From positions 2,363,341 to 2,427,340 of the forward strand of contig CAIIXF020000008.1 in NCBI GenBank assembly GCA_903813345.2: a DNA stretch of 64,000 bases, given 5' to 3'. A model generated the notes under the pieces. The model had not been told where the DNA came from, ran no database searches, and saw nothing but the letters and a program-made list of their open reading frames with translations. Shown here one piece after another: positions 44,358 to 57,593 of this stretch. The DNA comes from Owenia fusiformis. Its lineage: Eukaryota > Annelida > Polychaeta > Sabellida > Oweniidae. Position numbers and translations under genes: made by a program. Every line of letters starts with the position of its first letter. Positions within the stretch are counted from its first letter, which is position 1.

Positions 44358-44822
44358 ACCACGGCTAACCATCGACAACGTACAGTGACAAAACATGCCA
44401 TGGTACACTTTAGATTTACGGTGTCAATAAATAACATATATTAACTATTACCATTACTACGTTGTAGTTTAAAGAAACATATTCTCATAAAAATATTCGA
44501 CAATCTTAGACGACAGGGGAGGAAATAATCAAAGGAAATGTGTAAAAAACAATATTTTCCAACCGACCATTTGTATGGGTAGATTGACTACGAATAAAAT
44601 CAAGCACTGTTCGAAAATCTTTTAACGTTATTAGAAAGTTAAATGTCTTCCCAAACAAATACACACAAAATCAAACATGAAATCCTTAATGTATTCCTCA
44701 GATTATTTTTTAAAACCTTCATCATTGTCTTTGCTTCAAATCAGTTAAATGGTGACACCGTACATCTAAAGTGTACGACGGTATATTTTGTCACTGTACG
44801 TTGTCGATGGTTAGGCATGGTA
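44358..44822. mobile_element. 465-bp fold-back element
   Basis: Arms of about 70 bp at 44358-44428 and 44753-44822 are inverted copies; both contain ACCATCGACAACGTACAGTG or its complement. Positions 44429-44752 hold AT-rich filler with no gene. Confidence 0.75.
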
Positions 44823-46061
44823 ACATTCAATCGGATATTGTTAATCCCTGCAGAAACATGCGATCAATTAGACCTCTTGGTTTTATATTAAGTCACAAGT
44901 CACACATCGTGATTGTCATATATGTAGCACAAAAGGAAAATAATTCAGAGAGTCTTAACATGCAAGGATGACAGATGATCGAAGAATAATCAACATATGA
45001 AAACATCAGTTTTGGAATTGAAGAGGAGTTTGCATCTATTCTGTAGAATAGGGTACTTCTAGTTGCCATAAAGTCTATAATATATGTGATTTATTTATTA
45101 ATTGATTTTCTGATTTTATCCTGGCTAATATAAAGGAAACATGAGGAACCATTAAGAAGTACATCAAGATTGTAACATTGTTATTACCAAGATCCAAGTA
45201 TAATCTTTCATTATTTCTTCTAGTAGAGCATATACAGTACAATGCTAATGACTGGAATTGTGTATTGATGAAGTCCATTAGCTGTAGTTTAGTCTGAGAG
45301 ATAAAAGAGAGTTCATTCCTTCTTTCTCTGGGGGCCAATTCAGAACTTTTATGAGTACAGTGTTAAATTGAAGATTGAACAATTTTGTGATATCAGAATT
45401 AAAAAAATAATATTTTTAATAATTTTTCAAAAATATATATTTAACCTTTTTAAGAAAGTGTCCTCATTAAATCTCACAAGAATTTATATAATTCAATTAT
45501 TAGAGCATTTCTTAAAGTTAAATCACACATTAAAATCTAGTTCTGTTTTACATATTGCTATAGTTTGGTTAAAGTATTACATCTGTAAAACTGAAGTCTT
45601 TTTATATCAATCACTTTGGGTAAATGTTTTGAAAAAATATTTATCGTTTTATTACATAATGTCAAATTGTTCTTTTAATGCTTCCATATATTTTAAATAT
45701 ATACTGGTACATAGATACTGTCATGAACGCCTGTCTTACTCTTTAATTTATTTTTCATTTATATTTTCTGATTTTCAACTCCCAGAGTTATCATGACCTG
45801 TAGTTTTTTATATGAGTGTTTCAGGATATTTCCTGCATGTTGTATTCATTAATTGCAAATTGTTGTTACTGGATGCAATGTCAATTAAGTTTTTGATTGG
45901 TAGAATATATTTTCCCGACCTAGACATCAAACAAGACTCATGAATATTCGATGATGCATTGAGAATATCGGCTGCATTGTAATTTCTCAAATAAAAGAAA
46001 TCCTTTATACGTTGATTGAAGCTTGTAATTTGACGATTTCTTCTCATTTTCATTAACAGGC

Positions 46062-46340
46062 TACCCTTTGCACTCGTTCAACTTCAGTCCTTAAAAGAGA
46101 GCTTCTTCTTCACTCTTTGAGTTTACAATAAATGTCTGATCTCACCAAGCCAATCAGAGCTTGTTGTCGAAATACGGATGACTTTCTAGATATGGTCATT
46201 TCCTCTAACATCATCACCTAGTTAATGAGCACATATTTAGCATGTATCCTACCAGTTCGCTGATTAGTTGAGAAAAGGTCAGTGTGGTAGATTGAAATGA
46301 TTTATGACCTGAGCTGTCACCTGAGCTAAGCAAAGGGGGC
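46062..46340 (+). mobile_element. Dispersed repeat, copy 2
   Basis: Same family and orientation as 36372-36690: CTACCCTTTGCACTCG, TTAAAAGAGAGCTTC, CCAATCAGAGC and CGCTGATTAGTTGAG recur in order. Confidence 0.65.
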
Positions 46341-46470
46341 TTTGTATAAAAAACCTCCTACCTCATACCCACCTACCCACGTACTTTGGACATGATCCAG
46401 TCTTTGAAGGGTTCAATTTTAAAGATCTTAGTTTATTAAATCTTAGTTTATGATGAATTATAGATGCATT

Positions 46471-46638
46471 TGTAACGACCTTTGATAGCAAGTTGCTAAT
46501 ACAGCCCAGCTGGGTTAGATTCCCACTCGGGGGCATCGAATTTAGCACACTTTCTTTCAATTTCTTTATCTGGCTGGCTGGACCTATGCTCGCAGTCGTA
46601 AGTTAGTTAATCCCCTTGGGCGCCCTCGGGTCATTACA
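46471..46638 (+). mobile_element. Solo LTR related to the miniature LTR element
   Basis: It begins TGTAACGACC, continues TTTGATAGCAAG, includes GAATTTAGCACACT and ends GGGTCATTACA, matching the LTR at 37615-37824 in order. The A-box part is deleted and the B box is degraded to GGTTAGATTCC. No internal region or partner LTR follows, so it is probably a recombination remnant. Confidence 0.7.
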
Positions 46639-46639
46639 C

Positions 46640-49600
46640 ATTACAATGCACCCATATGCCTTTATTTATGGATCTGTCATCCGTCTAGTTAAAAGTGTTC
46701 AGATTTCCAGGTTTTACATTTTGAGGATTTTTAACATGGAAATCTATGCATGTTAAATGAGATCGAGAAAAGTACTCAGATTAAGGTGTTAAGATTAGAG
46801 ATGTGGTACATATGTAAAGGAATCGAGTCTTGGGTCAAGTTGAGCCATTTCTTGGATCTTTGCTTTGCAAGTATAATCAGAGTGGCATCATAAATATTTA
46901 TGTTATCTTCAGGATCTAGAGTATCTATAATAGAATCTGTTTTTATGTTCCCACCACTAATGAAGTATAGTGAGTATTCACTATTATAGCATTTGTTTTT
47001 CTGACCAAATGATTTCTACAAACCCGTACACTACCAGACCAGCTTGGGTGTAAATATCACCATTTGCAAGTACAAAGTGTGAAAGTAAATCAAAGTTTAT
47101 TACGGATAGCCTTTCTTTGGAATTCCACAAAATATTTGTTTTATGGTAAAGAATTCATTTTATTTTATAGACATTCACAAACAACATTATGTTTGATATT
47201 TTCAATCAGTCTTCATCCAGGATTGGGCAAATTGAATCAGTCGCGATACTGACTCGATTAGTTGCCCTAAAGCTCGAGTAATTATACTGGACAAGGGTCC
47301 ATATTAGGCTAATCAGACTACTGAGTCGATGAAAATGTTGTTTTTTCATGTTTGCACAACTGTGTGTGACATCATTTTAAAGCTGATTCTTACTCTTGAT
47401 ATATGCGGGGAAGAAGTCATAGAATAATCATAGTCATAGAATAGTCATAGTCATAGAATAATCAGATGTTAGTTTTACAGATATAGAAGTATATACTTTG
47501 GTCATGGTCATGTGATTCAAAAGTTCGTCAAATGAACTTAATGTACAATTAGTACATTTTGTTAGATTTTTAATTATTTCTTTATTAAAAATTGTCTTTT
47601 ATTTTGTAACTTGCAAATCCCAAAATTGTTTGCATTTGTAATACAAATATGTTATTGCGTTTATGCAATTATAAGCAATTATTTGACATGTTTGAAAAAC
47701 TCTCACCAAAAACATTTTGTTCTCTGAAATGATTCTGTGTAGGATTAACGTCCATACTAATTGAGGTCCTAAAAGGTTTTCATGAAAGGTGAAGATCACA
47801 AGAAAAGTCGGATTTAACCAATAAACCTGGCATGGTCTTGGGATAAAAATCAAGCATGGTCATTTTTCAATTCTCATTACAGAAATATGCAAAAATCATT
47901 GCAAAGCGATTACGCAGTCATATTTGTGAATTGTTATATGCTATTACCACCTCAAAAATCAATGTATTTGACAGACTTATGACAATTTATCATTGCTCCG
48001 TTTGCATATTGAGCTGGTATTAATTCAAAAAATTGTCGATTTCCCATTCTGCCCATATTTAGCCCCCATATACCTGTCAAGAATAGGTTGAATTATATTA
48101 GCCACATACAGAAAAACCTGTAAAGTTGAACATCTCTCTATTTTGAACACCTCTTCATATGAACACCTTTTAATATGAACACTTTTTCTTATTCCCAATT
48201 TTCAAACCTCCCATTCACTCCTATGTGAATAAAATCTTAAATATGAACACCTGCTTCATAAAATATGTCTTATTCATGAGCACCAATTATTACCTAGAAT
48301 CGTATCATTTACCAGCTCCAAATGCAGTTTATAATAAATATATCTCTGGCTGTTGTTTCCCCAGTGGCTCAAAAGAGGATATCATCAAAACTTCAATCAT
48401 CTTTATGTCACCACCAGAAGTCTCTCACTCGTTTTTGTGGATGGTAGTCAATGTTCGGCAATCGATGTCTGTAACAAATGGCAGGTAGTGGCCCAATATC
48501 ATTAGAAAATATATATGAGTATGTTTATTTAGTTCTTAATTGACAATTATGAAGTAGCTATCATTATTAAGCAAAGCATAATCCATAAATGATTATTTTC
48601 CTTCTTTCCATCTAAATGATAATCTCATCTCTAGTTTTCGAGCTATAAAAATTTAATTAACTAATTAATAGAAAAGAATGTACTAAGCTGAGATATTATT
48701 TAGAATGCACTAATTCATATCCTTAAATCGTCAAGGATAATTATGGGAAATCTATTTCCTGTGTTGCTTTATTGTAAATATTACATTATCTGAAATTTTT
48801 ACAAACATCTGCAGTAAAACTTAAAAAGTGAAATACATCTGTCAGTGAAATGCTTCCAGAGATTTCAAAGCTGTTCAACTTATAGAGGTTTTACTGGTTA
48901 TAATCTGTTATAGCTGTATTGTGGAATAAGGTCTGAAGCCAAGATTGATATTTTCTAAGTTTGTCATCTTAATTTCAGTGCTAAGTTACCCAGAGTTACT
49001 TAGTCATTGTGAAAAGAATGCGTTCTTTAGAACTGTAGTCAGCAAATCCCAGAATATACTAAAGGCACTCTTGGACTGTATACAATATGTCATTTTGTCA
49101 GTTTGTAAGAAGGGTATACATGCAGTACACTAAACTTCAATCTTTAATGAAATAGGAAGATTTTGGATCTAGGGGACATTCCTTTGTTAGCTATGAGGAG
49201 CAAATCAATGGAGTTTCCCTATGGGAATAAATGAAATTAGATTAGCAGGGGGTAATAAGGAAATAACAGAATAAGTGAATATATGGGGTAATAAAATGTT
49301 GTTGTTAAATAGAGACTACATATACATGTAGTTCGATTTTCCTTCTTAAAAGAGAGCTTCAGCTGTACTAAAAACTATAGGATCAGGACCTATATATAAG
49401 GAAACTTTACATATTATTTGTCTGAGTTTGGAGATTGAGTGGTAATTATCATTCTTGAGTGCAAATTACCATTCCAGTTTAACAGGTAATAAGAACAATT
49501 CCATTTGTATTATTTAATCTCCATGGTGATTACTATCAATTGGAATTATAGCACCAGTAAGTAGATCACCAGGATTCAGTATTCTTCTCATATGAGGAGG

Positions 49601-51480
49601 ACAATTGACTCCTGCCATAATAACAGTTAACGGCATAGATAAATTAATTCAATACTTAACTCGTGTCTCTTTCAAAAATGCTAAATTTAACACTATTTTG
49701 AAAATGTTTGTAAACAATTTAGGGTTATTCTTCATGGCATTATCCTATTCTAGTACTGATATTGGAAATCCACACAAATTGCCACACCTGATCATCTTTT
49801 AACAACTGTACAAGAAGTGTATTTTTAAAATTTAAATCTCAAATAAGATAAGGTTTGTGTCAGAATGAAAGTGATTTATGGTTTTACAAAGCTAAAATGA
49901 CACACCGGCGTATCTTTTAACCTGATGCGTCATTATGGATTTGGAAAAGAATAAATCGCTTTCATTTTGACACAAATCTGGTTTCATCTGAGATTTAAAT
50001 TTAAATTTGCTTTTATGAAGTGTATTTTTAAAATTCAAATCTCAAATAAAATATGATTAGTGTCAGAATGAAATGGACAAAACAAATACTTACTTCAATT
50101 TATTCTGAATCTAAAAATACTGAATCAGAAGAATATAATAACCCAAAGGTTTTCTACGAAAATCATCAATCATCGGACACTTTCAGAAGGTGTTATGAAA
50201 TTTATTTGATTGATAGCTATAGTTTATTTGTACCATAGGGTAATTTGTCAGGGTAGGTTTAAGAAAAGTTTATGGAAATATGAATATAACATTGTCTAAA
50301 CGACCCCGAAGACCAATTCATTCTCAAGTAAACTTCTGATGAAATCGCAAGTCGTTCCCTGATTCTTCAGCAATACTTTCAAAACTGGTATATGGGTGGC
50401 ATTTTTGGGGCTCATCTTGTATAAAATGGAGTTTATGGAGACTTAAAAAATAGTCAGCGGTTAAAAACACTTAAAAGGGCTGAACGTAAAGATGAATTAT
50501 TGATATTTTGATCCAGTCACTTAAACATTTTTGATTTTGATTGTATGAGGTTTTAATGAAAATATTAATGAAAGGCAAGTTTATTTGAGTAAAGTTTGAT
50601 ATTTGTATTAAAATATGTGCTTTTTCTATAAATATGTTTTAAAACATTTCATATAGAAATTATTCATATTGGTCTTATGATTATACATACATTTAATATC
50701 TGTTATTACATGAATTGCCTTAATGTGTTTCTATTCATTAGGAATGTTTTACTCTCTAAAGACAGGTAAATTCTATTGATTCTGTAGATTTTGCATTCAT
50801 TCATAGGAGGTAGTTTTTAGTCTGTAACATTGAGTCAATGGCCACATTTGTACCGAAGTATTCTAGTTAAAGGCCCCATGAAAAGTTTGAAAATATTGTT
50901 TAATTGTGGCTATCCACAATAAATACCATCAATGGACATTGATGGTATTTATTTTTGATAATTTCACTCACTTTATACTAAATATTAATGATAATTAATT
51001 ATTTGACTTCATATATTTTATAATTTTGACTTCATATTTTTAATAATTCCTTACAATTACTGTTCTTTATATTATAATGTCATTGTTTCCATGGTTACAA
51101 CAATGAATTTGGATATATGAAGCTAAGAATGTTTTTGTTAACATATCGAGGGTGAAACTTCAGGTAATTATATCGTAACATGTGTATCATCTCATCTTGA
51201 CTGTAACCTTGGTGATGTTGCCATGGTTACATGTTTAGATAAGGCATTTGGGTTAATAAACACAGGGATACCAAAATAAGATTTGTGCTACATATAGCCC
51301 TAATCAGCAAGTTCATCATGCAAACTCTAAAATAAAGTTGCTCTTCATAATTATAGCAGGCAAAGGAATATTTAGGGTGATTAGGGCACATTTTTGTTTT
51401 CTTGTGAATTCAGTTGAAATAGACGTGCAAATTAATTTTAGATATATTCGGAAATAAAATCTCGTTATTGTTATATTGTA
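46640..51480. other. FUT8 upstream interval or leader intron
   Basis: No gene seen. It contains a short relative of the hairpin element (about 48400-48486), a fold-back element at 49818-50010 with TTTAAATCTCA(A/G)AT arms, and a perfect palindrome at 50918-50953. If 39959-40254 is a FUT8 leader exon, this whole stretch is an intron. Confidence 0.5.
50918..50953. repeat. Perfect 36-nt hairpin
   Basis: The arms AATAAATACCATCAATG and CATTGATGGTATTTATT pair over 17 bp around a two-base GA loop. There is no T-run and no gene nearby, so a terminator role is not implied. Confidence 0.85.
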
Positions 51481-51553
51481 TTTTCAGATTAGGGCTATGA
51501 CATCACAGTACAACTGATTCCTTATAAGGAGACAATCATCCAGTCGGACAACA

Positions 51554-54500
51554 ATGGCTTCTATATCGCGTGTAATACTGGGGCTCCTCCTATTTTGGAT
51601 GTTCATCCTCATGTATATGAGCTCAACATTGTTTCAATCAAATGACTTCACCGAGCGGACAGAAAGACAGCTGGCAAAAGCAATAGAAGAACTTGGAGCA
51701 CTAAAAAATCAAAACAACGAATTGAAAAATTTGGCAACAGAGTTACAGTAAGTTTCATTATCTAGATTTTATAAGATCATCAGCACTGTATTTAGAATAA
51801 TGAGGACCCCCTCCTACTTTGGGTTATCTTCTCCAGATCTACGCCCTCCCTTCTCCCTTCCCCTCCCTCCTTGTGTCCAGAGAATTGACATTGAATTGAT
51901 CTATTTTAAGACACAGTAAAACTTAATAGTATTAATAGTATGCCATTTTGATGTATCGAAGGCATTCCTCTATATAGGTTTTACTGCCCTTTTAGTGTTA
52001 AACATTTTAAAAAACATTTTGAAAAAAAAAACAAATGTAACTTTAGTTCCTACCGTGATATGAAGTTGGATCTGAGAATAACTTTTTAATTTTCAGGGGT
52101 ATTCAGTCAAAAGTCCCTTCTGGAAAAGGTCATAATTCTGCATTGGTGAAACTGCAGAATCAACTGAAGGAAGCAAATGATGAGCTAGACAGGTTAAATA
52201 AACATAAAGATGGTGTGAACATAAATATGAATCAACCAGGAAACACAGGTAGGTGGTTGCAATTACTCTGCTGTAACAAACTTCAAGGCTAACAGCTAAA
52301 TATTGCATCTTTTTTTGTAAGGCCAGTGCTTAAAGACAAATAAGAGTTCAGGGGTGGATCTGGGAACCAACAAGGGGGGCCCAAACTTCTGGTCTGAGAA
52401 AAAATGTTGGGCCCTTAAAAACAAAAAATTTTGAGGCCCATTTTCTTCAAAATTTGGCCTGAAATAAAAAATAAGGCCCATTTATGATCAAAAAGGCCCA
52501 CTTTTGTAGCCTTTAGGCCTTTTTTGGCTCAAAATTTTTTGGGCCCAATTTTTTTTTCTGGGCCCCCCCCCCCCCCCCAGATCTGCCAGTGGAGTTGATG
52601 GTCTATTACTGAAGTCCAGCTACTGCATGAAGACCAAATGTCTACAAAACTACTAAATGTATATCAGAACAAACACCAGAAATAATGTCACCTGCTCTTT
52701 GTAAGCTAAATGTATCATTATGCTATGCTAATTATGCTATAAATGAATTAATAAATTGAAATTGAATGTTCTTTGAATGTCAATGACTGAAGGCCAGTGC
52801 TTTAAAGGTGCAACAATAAGTGTAGTGAGGCCATTCAACGATCATGGACCTGTGTCAAAATATATTTAAGTTCGGTTATTTCTTTAAGACTAACATATAT
52901 TTTTATTATTTCCAAAGAAACCCTCTGGATGAACATTATTTCAGCTGATATTCCTCTTGAAACGTGGTGAATCTTTAAAATCTATAAGTCGGACTCCCTC
53001 TATAGAAGCTTTGAACTGAATTTACACTTCTTAATGCTGAAATTGATAGTTTATCCATACATTTTAAGAAAATAGGTATGTCAAAGAAGATGTTAAACCA
53101 AATGTTGCCCTGATAGCTCAGAAAAAGTAAATTTTTTCAATTTTTCCCTCTACAGGCCTTGTTGCCCCTTTAAAGTCACTGCTGTGATTAATGTTGAAAA
53201 AAGAGATAATCCATAAGTAAATGTTCACTTTAGCGAGACATGTTATCTCTTTAAATCCATTCAGCTTATCTAATGGAGTCATTAGGCTTAATGTAGATGT
53301 CAACTTGACTTCTAGACACTTTGTTTTCCAGTGCTTTACTGAGTAATTTAATTTGTACATAAGGTGTGAACTATTTTTACCATTCTTAATGACTTTCTTA
53401 TTCACTTGTCTTTCCTTTTTTCTTCAGATGGACCAACTTTGGAACATGAAAAATTACGTCGTAAAATTGAAAATGGTGTCACAGAAATATGGTATTATGT
53501 GAAATCTCAACTACAGAAAACCAAAAAGAAATCCGATAATAGTGCAGTGAAAGAAAGCATCGATGAAATCCTCCAAGATGGCACAATACAACAGAGGTTT
53601 GTATTACAACAAAAAATTGTAATTTGAAATCGTTATTAATCAGTTGACGAAGAGGCTGTTCTTAATAAATACAGGAAACCTATTGCTTTCATAACATATA
53701 ATTAGTAGGAACTTTGAATATACCTGATTATTTTAAGTTGTTCAAATAGGAAGACAAGACATTTGGTTTTGTTTTATAACAGAAAATAGGGAAGAGGCAG
53801 TTTGACATCCATTTTTTAATTGTTATATAAAATGCAATTTAGAACTAGAAATACCACATTTAATATTCTGAAGGTTAGATTCTGTCTTTAAAGGACGATT
53901 CTCGGTTTGGAGAACGAAGTTCATCAAGCTAAATGAGCATTATCCCTGCTTCGGACAAATTTAATTTTTTTTACATAATATAGATTTGAATGTTTTCTTT
54001 TGAATAGTCATAATTTAATTTGGGTAATATTTCTAGATTTTTCTCAAAACATTTTTTAGTGCAGTTCACTGATGAACTTCTTTCCCCAAATCGAGACTTG
54101 TATTTTATTAAATCGGTCTAATTGAGCGTTATCCCTGCTTCAGACCAATTTGTTATTTTTACATCTTGTAGATTTAAATGTCTTCTTTTGAATATTCATA
54201 GTTTAATTTGGGTAATATTTCTGTATTTTTCATGAAAAAAATTATTAGCCCAGGAGACTGTTCTCCAAACCGAGAATCGTCCTTTTGCTTCATCCATGAT
54301 CAATCCTCAACAACTTGCATATATCTGATCATAGAATCTGGAGAATATCCAACTTTTTTAAATAATACCAATATGTAACTCATGCCTTCATTTTCCTTTG
54401 ATCTTCTACTTACAAGCAACTACAATCTTCTCTTTCTATGACATTATGTGCAGTTAGAAGTTTAGCCAATGTTGTCTTTGGTGGAACCACCATATTTAAA

Positions 54501-55124
54501 GCTATTGTAAAACTGTGAATGCCATTTGGACACCGAATGCAACTTGGACACAGAATGCCACTTGGACACTGAATGCCACTTGGACACCGAGTGCCATTTG
54601 GACACCGAATGTCACTTGGACACCGAATTCCATTTGGACACCGAATGCCATTTGGACACCGAATTCCATTTGGACACTGAATGCCACTTGGACACAGAAT
54701 GCCATTTGGGCACCGAATGCCACTTGGACACAGAATGCCATTTGGACACCGAATGCCACTTGGACACAGAATGCCATTTGGACACTGAATGCCACTTGGA
54801 CACAGAATGCCATTTGGACACAGAATGCCATTTGGACACTGAATGCCACTTGGACACAGAATGGCATTTGGATTAGCCAAAAGTGTTCAGATAAGCAGGT
54901 GTTATGACAAAATTGGGATCAAGAAAAAGTATTCATATTCAGAGGTGTTAAAATAGGTAATCAGATAAACAGGTTTTACTGTATACTTAATCAATTTTTT
55001 TTATTTTAGGTCTATACTTACTGATCTCCTTGAGTTAAGTGAGGAGGGAGAAACAGACAAGTGGCGCCAAAGAGAGGCTGACGAGTTGAGTGAAATTGTC
55101 CAAAATCGTCTCCACTACTTACAG
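51554..55124 (+). CDS. FUT8: Alpha-1,6-fucosyltransferase, 5' half (four coding exons)
   Basis: FUT8 adds core fucose to N-glycans in the Golgi as a type II membrane enzyme. Coding exons: 51554-51747, 52097-52248, 53428-53596 and 55010-55124 (630 nt, 210 residues, correct phase throughout). The first lies on an exon whose acceptor is at 51486. Residues ~6-27 (RVILGLLLFWMFILMYMSST) are the signal anchor. The next ~90 residues form the predicted stem coiled coil. Exon 3 encodes LEHEKLRRKIENGVTEIWYY and exon 4 DKWRQREADELSEIVQNRLH, then YLQ, both very close to the vertebrate stem domain. The GT-B catalytic and SH3 parts (about residues 205-575 in human) are not found in 55125-64000. Intron 4 is therefore at least 8.9 kb and the gene is cut by the window edge. 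Confidence 0.92.
52345..52610. mobile_element. Inverted-repeat element with a C18 tract in FUT8 intron 2
   Basis: GGTGGATCTGGGAACC with GGGGGGCCC at the left faces GGGCCC, a run of about 18 C and AGATCTGCC at the right. GGCCCA/GGGCCC motifs are scattered through the interior. It resembles short non-coding invertebrate elements with G/C-run ends; the exact family is not identified. Confidence 0.5.
53890..54285. mobile_element. 396-bp MITE in FUT8 intron 3
   Basis: The left end AAAGGACGATTCTCGGTTTG (then GAGAAC) and its complement at 54258-54285 form a ~27-bp terminal inverted repeat with few mismatches. Inside, a ~100-bp segment starting GAGCATTATCCCTGCTTC is directly repeated about 190 bp downstream (GAGCGTTATCCCTGCTTC). 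No ORF. Confidence 0.8.
54525..54875. repeat. 18-bp minisatellite, about 19 units, in FUT8 intron 3
   Basis: The unit TTGGACACMGAATGCCAY repeats with an exact 18-bp period; the variable bases are GACACC/GACACA/GACACT. Because 18 is a multiple of three, five of six frames are open across the array and give repetitive peptides (HLDTEC, CPNGIL and others). None has a supporting start, splice context or flanking homology. Confidence 0.95.
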
Positions 55125-56587
55125 GTTAGTAGACTCATACATCTTTTGAAATATGACAAATTGTGTAATTTGCATAATGGTTATGGGAAAGCGGCATTAT
55201 TATTGAAATATCACATCCCTGCATGAATTAAATGTCCTGGTAGTTCAATGCACAGAGTTGAGAAAATTAGGCCTCCGACAATATGAACTACAGTCAGTTA
55301 TACATGTCTCAATTGGAACATTTCGACTCAATTATAAGGCTCATTGCTATAGTAATAAATAAAGTTGACTGCAACTGAACAAAAAGTCCTAAAACTGAAA
55401 ACCTCACAGAACTACCATTTGCAGCCGAGATTTCTTTCCGATTGTCATTTGACTGGCATGGCCAATATTGCTATACGATTACCATAAAGTTCATCTTCAG
55501 ACTATATACTTGGTCTGGAGATGAACATTATGGTAATATTATTACCAACTTGTTCCATGTCCGTCGAAAGAAGATTATTAGTGGAATCAATTGGTGCAAG
55601 GCCCCCATAGGGACCTTGCGTTTTCATACTAAAGTTCGTTTTGGAATTTTTTCTTATTGTTCTATGTATTTCAAGACATTTTAGAGACAGGGCCCTTTTT
55701 CTAAAGCCCTTTTTAGAAAAATAATTGAGATTCCAGAGGATACCCATTATTACTGCTTTTTAACACAATGTGAACAGAAAATTCAAATTTCAAACTCCTT
55801 ATCTCACTATAATTCACCAATTGAGAATGGAAATTGAGCAACCAAACTTGGCACAAAGTTGGACCCTAAGATAAGCTCTAATCTGAGCTGTTTGATCTTT
55901 TGTGAAATCATACATTTGCCTAGCAACCACATAGCAACCATCTAAAATAACACATTTTACAATATAAATCCACTTAATATATGCTAGGATGCTATAAGAC
56001 CATTACAAAAAGTCTTCTTATCCCAAAATACAACAATTCAAACATATTTACAGAAGTGACATCACCATGTTGCATAGCAACAACATGGCAACAGGTTACA
56101 ATGCCCATTTTGACATTTGAACACCATATTCCTATTATATGCTCACTTGTATGCTTTTGGATCCCTTCCACATTATTTCTTAACATACAGAAATTGTATT
56201 TAAGCATAAATGATGCAGTTATGCCTGACCATTTTCCCTAGCAACTTCCTAGCAACGGCTTAGAATAATGCTTAAATTTGCCTAGCAATGACCTAGCAAC
56301 AGCTTAAAATAGCAATGTTTCTCATAAAAATCTCACTATATATCTACTATTATGTAATATGTATGTCTTTTAATTTATAAAGCTTTGTTGCTGCACACTC
56401 AAAAATCTGTAGTCTCTTGTGTAAAGCATGATGGGACATTTGTTGTCTTATGTTTATTAAACTACAAAAGTCCTGCAATTCATGTTTCAGTTCTGAGATA
56501 AAGTAAACACAAAATATTCATCGTATTTATCCTTGTTACATTTTCAGCATTAATACCCCTAAGATAATACTCTATTTGGGTTAATTG

Positions 56588-57360
56588 CTACAATTTCCTT
56601 TGCAATTGCATAGTTTTGGTGCAGTAAAATACACCATGGCATTTGCAGTTCCCTTTGCAGTCACATTTGGTGCATCCACATTTAATTATGACTTTACATG
56701 CCTCGGATGCTTGCGACAGTATCGTCCATCTGGGTACGCCCAATCCTGATGCGCTCCTAAACCATTCCATTGGTTTAGGAATTGTTGAAGGAAGAACTGG
56801 ATCCAATATATGCCTTTGCCCCCATACATGTGCTCCTTGGAGCATGACATTATAGAGTGCTGCATCGCATGTTGGAGGTAATCTATCGGTATCCATCCGT
56901 CATGAGTGAACATGTGCCTGCGCATTTGTCTCGCTGTTTGTAGGCTGGTAAACTACGATAATGAACCTCTCAATTGTGCCCATAACTTCTGTTGTTGTTA
57001 CGGTTGATGGGCGATCTACTAGAGTCAAAAGGACACCTGTTAGATCAGTACATAAGTTCCATTGCTTGAAAACTGTCACCTTGCTCTGATGGTAAACTCC
57101 AGGCATGGTATCAGTTCCAGTATGGGTGTGGAACATTGGCAGCGCACATGATCTTTGTGGTCCTAGTGCTCTAGCAATCGCATGATCTGGAATGTAGTGA
57201 TAGGTTTTGCCTTTTGAAAATGCTACATACACCTCAATCTGTAGCTCAGAGGCACAGGCTAAGGCTATCACAATAACATTTCTGTCCCCTGATCTTATCA
57301 TAGATTTTCTTTTCCGACACCATGAGACACATGCAAAAACATATATGTAGCTGCCTCATG
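56588..57360 (-). pseudogene. Dead copy of a multi-copy invertebrate mobile-gene family, left arm
   Basis: Minus-strand pieces in order: YMFLHVSHGV, then MIRSGDRNVIVIALACASEL, FSKGKTYHYIPDHAIARALG, ALPMFHTHTGTDTMPGVYHQ, and after a frame change GGHVWGQ-like residues and a cysteine-rich tail CGCTKCDCKGNCKC. I recognise this from memory as a repeated protein of invertebrate genomes with a 'SGDTDVxVL...LGPxxxxALPMFHxxTGCDT' core and a TSO1-like CXC end. It has no settled name that I know of. Two frame changes near 57310 and 56900 show that it is broken. Confidence 0.65.
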
Positions 57361-57593
57361 ACATTGTTAATTTTTCACATTTGGATAGTAATATTCCACT
57401 GAACCCAGCATATGGGTTTATGTATCCCAGCAGGGCGTGTTCAAAATACTAGTATATAGATTTTAAATCAAGACACCATATTTTACTGATTAAATCGCTA
57501 GGTCAAGGTTATACTTGTAAAATGCTTAAAATCCTATCTGGGATTTGCTGAAACATACAAGTCATTAATTTCAAATTTTCAAGTTTTACCACT

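Larger units (their letters stand above)
41961..46060. other. MAX-FUT8 interval, mostly featureless
   Basis: Apart from the two elements at 43555-43830 and 44358-44822, I see only AT-rich sequence with short open frames. None has codon pattern, domain or splice context to support a gene. Confidence 0.5.

Noticed and set aside
45368-45796. 142-codon plus-strand ORF
   Set aside because: It is extremely rich in Ile, Leu, Phe, Tyr and Lys, as expected from AT-rich DNA. It has no domain, splice or promoter context.
54410-54907. Repetitive ORFs of 81-156 codons on both strands
   Set aside because: They are frame artefacts of the 18-bp minisatellite in a FUT8 intron. There is no splice context or homology.
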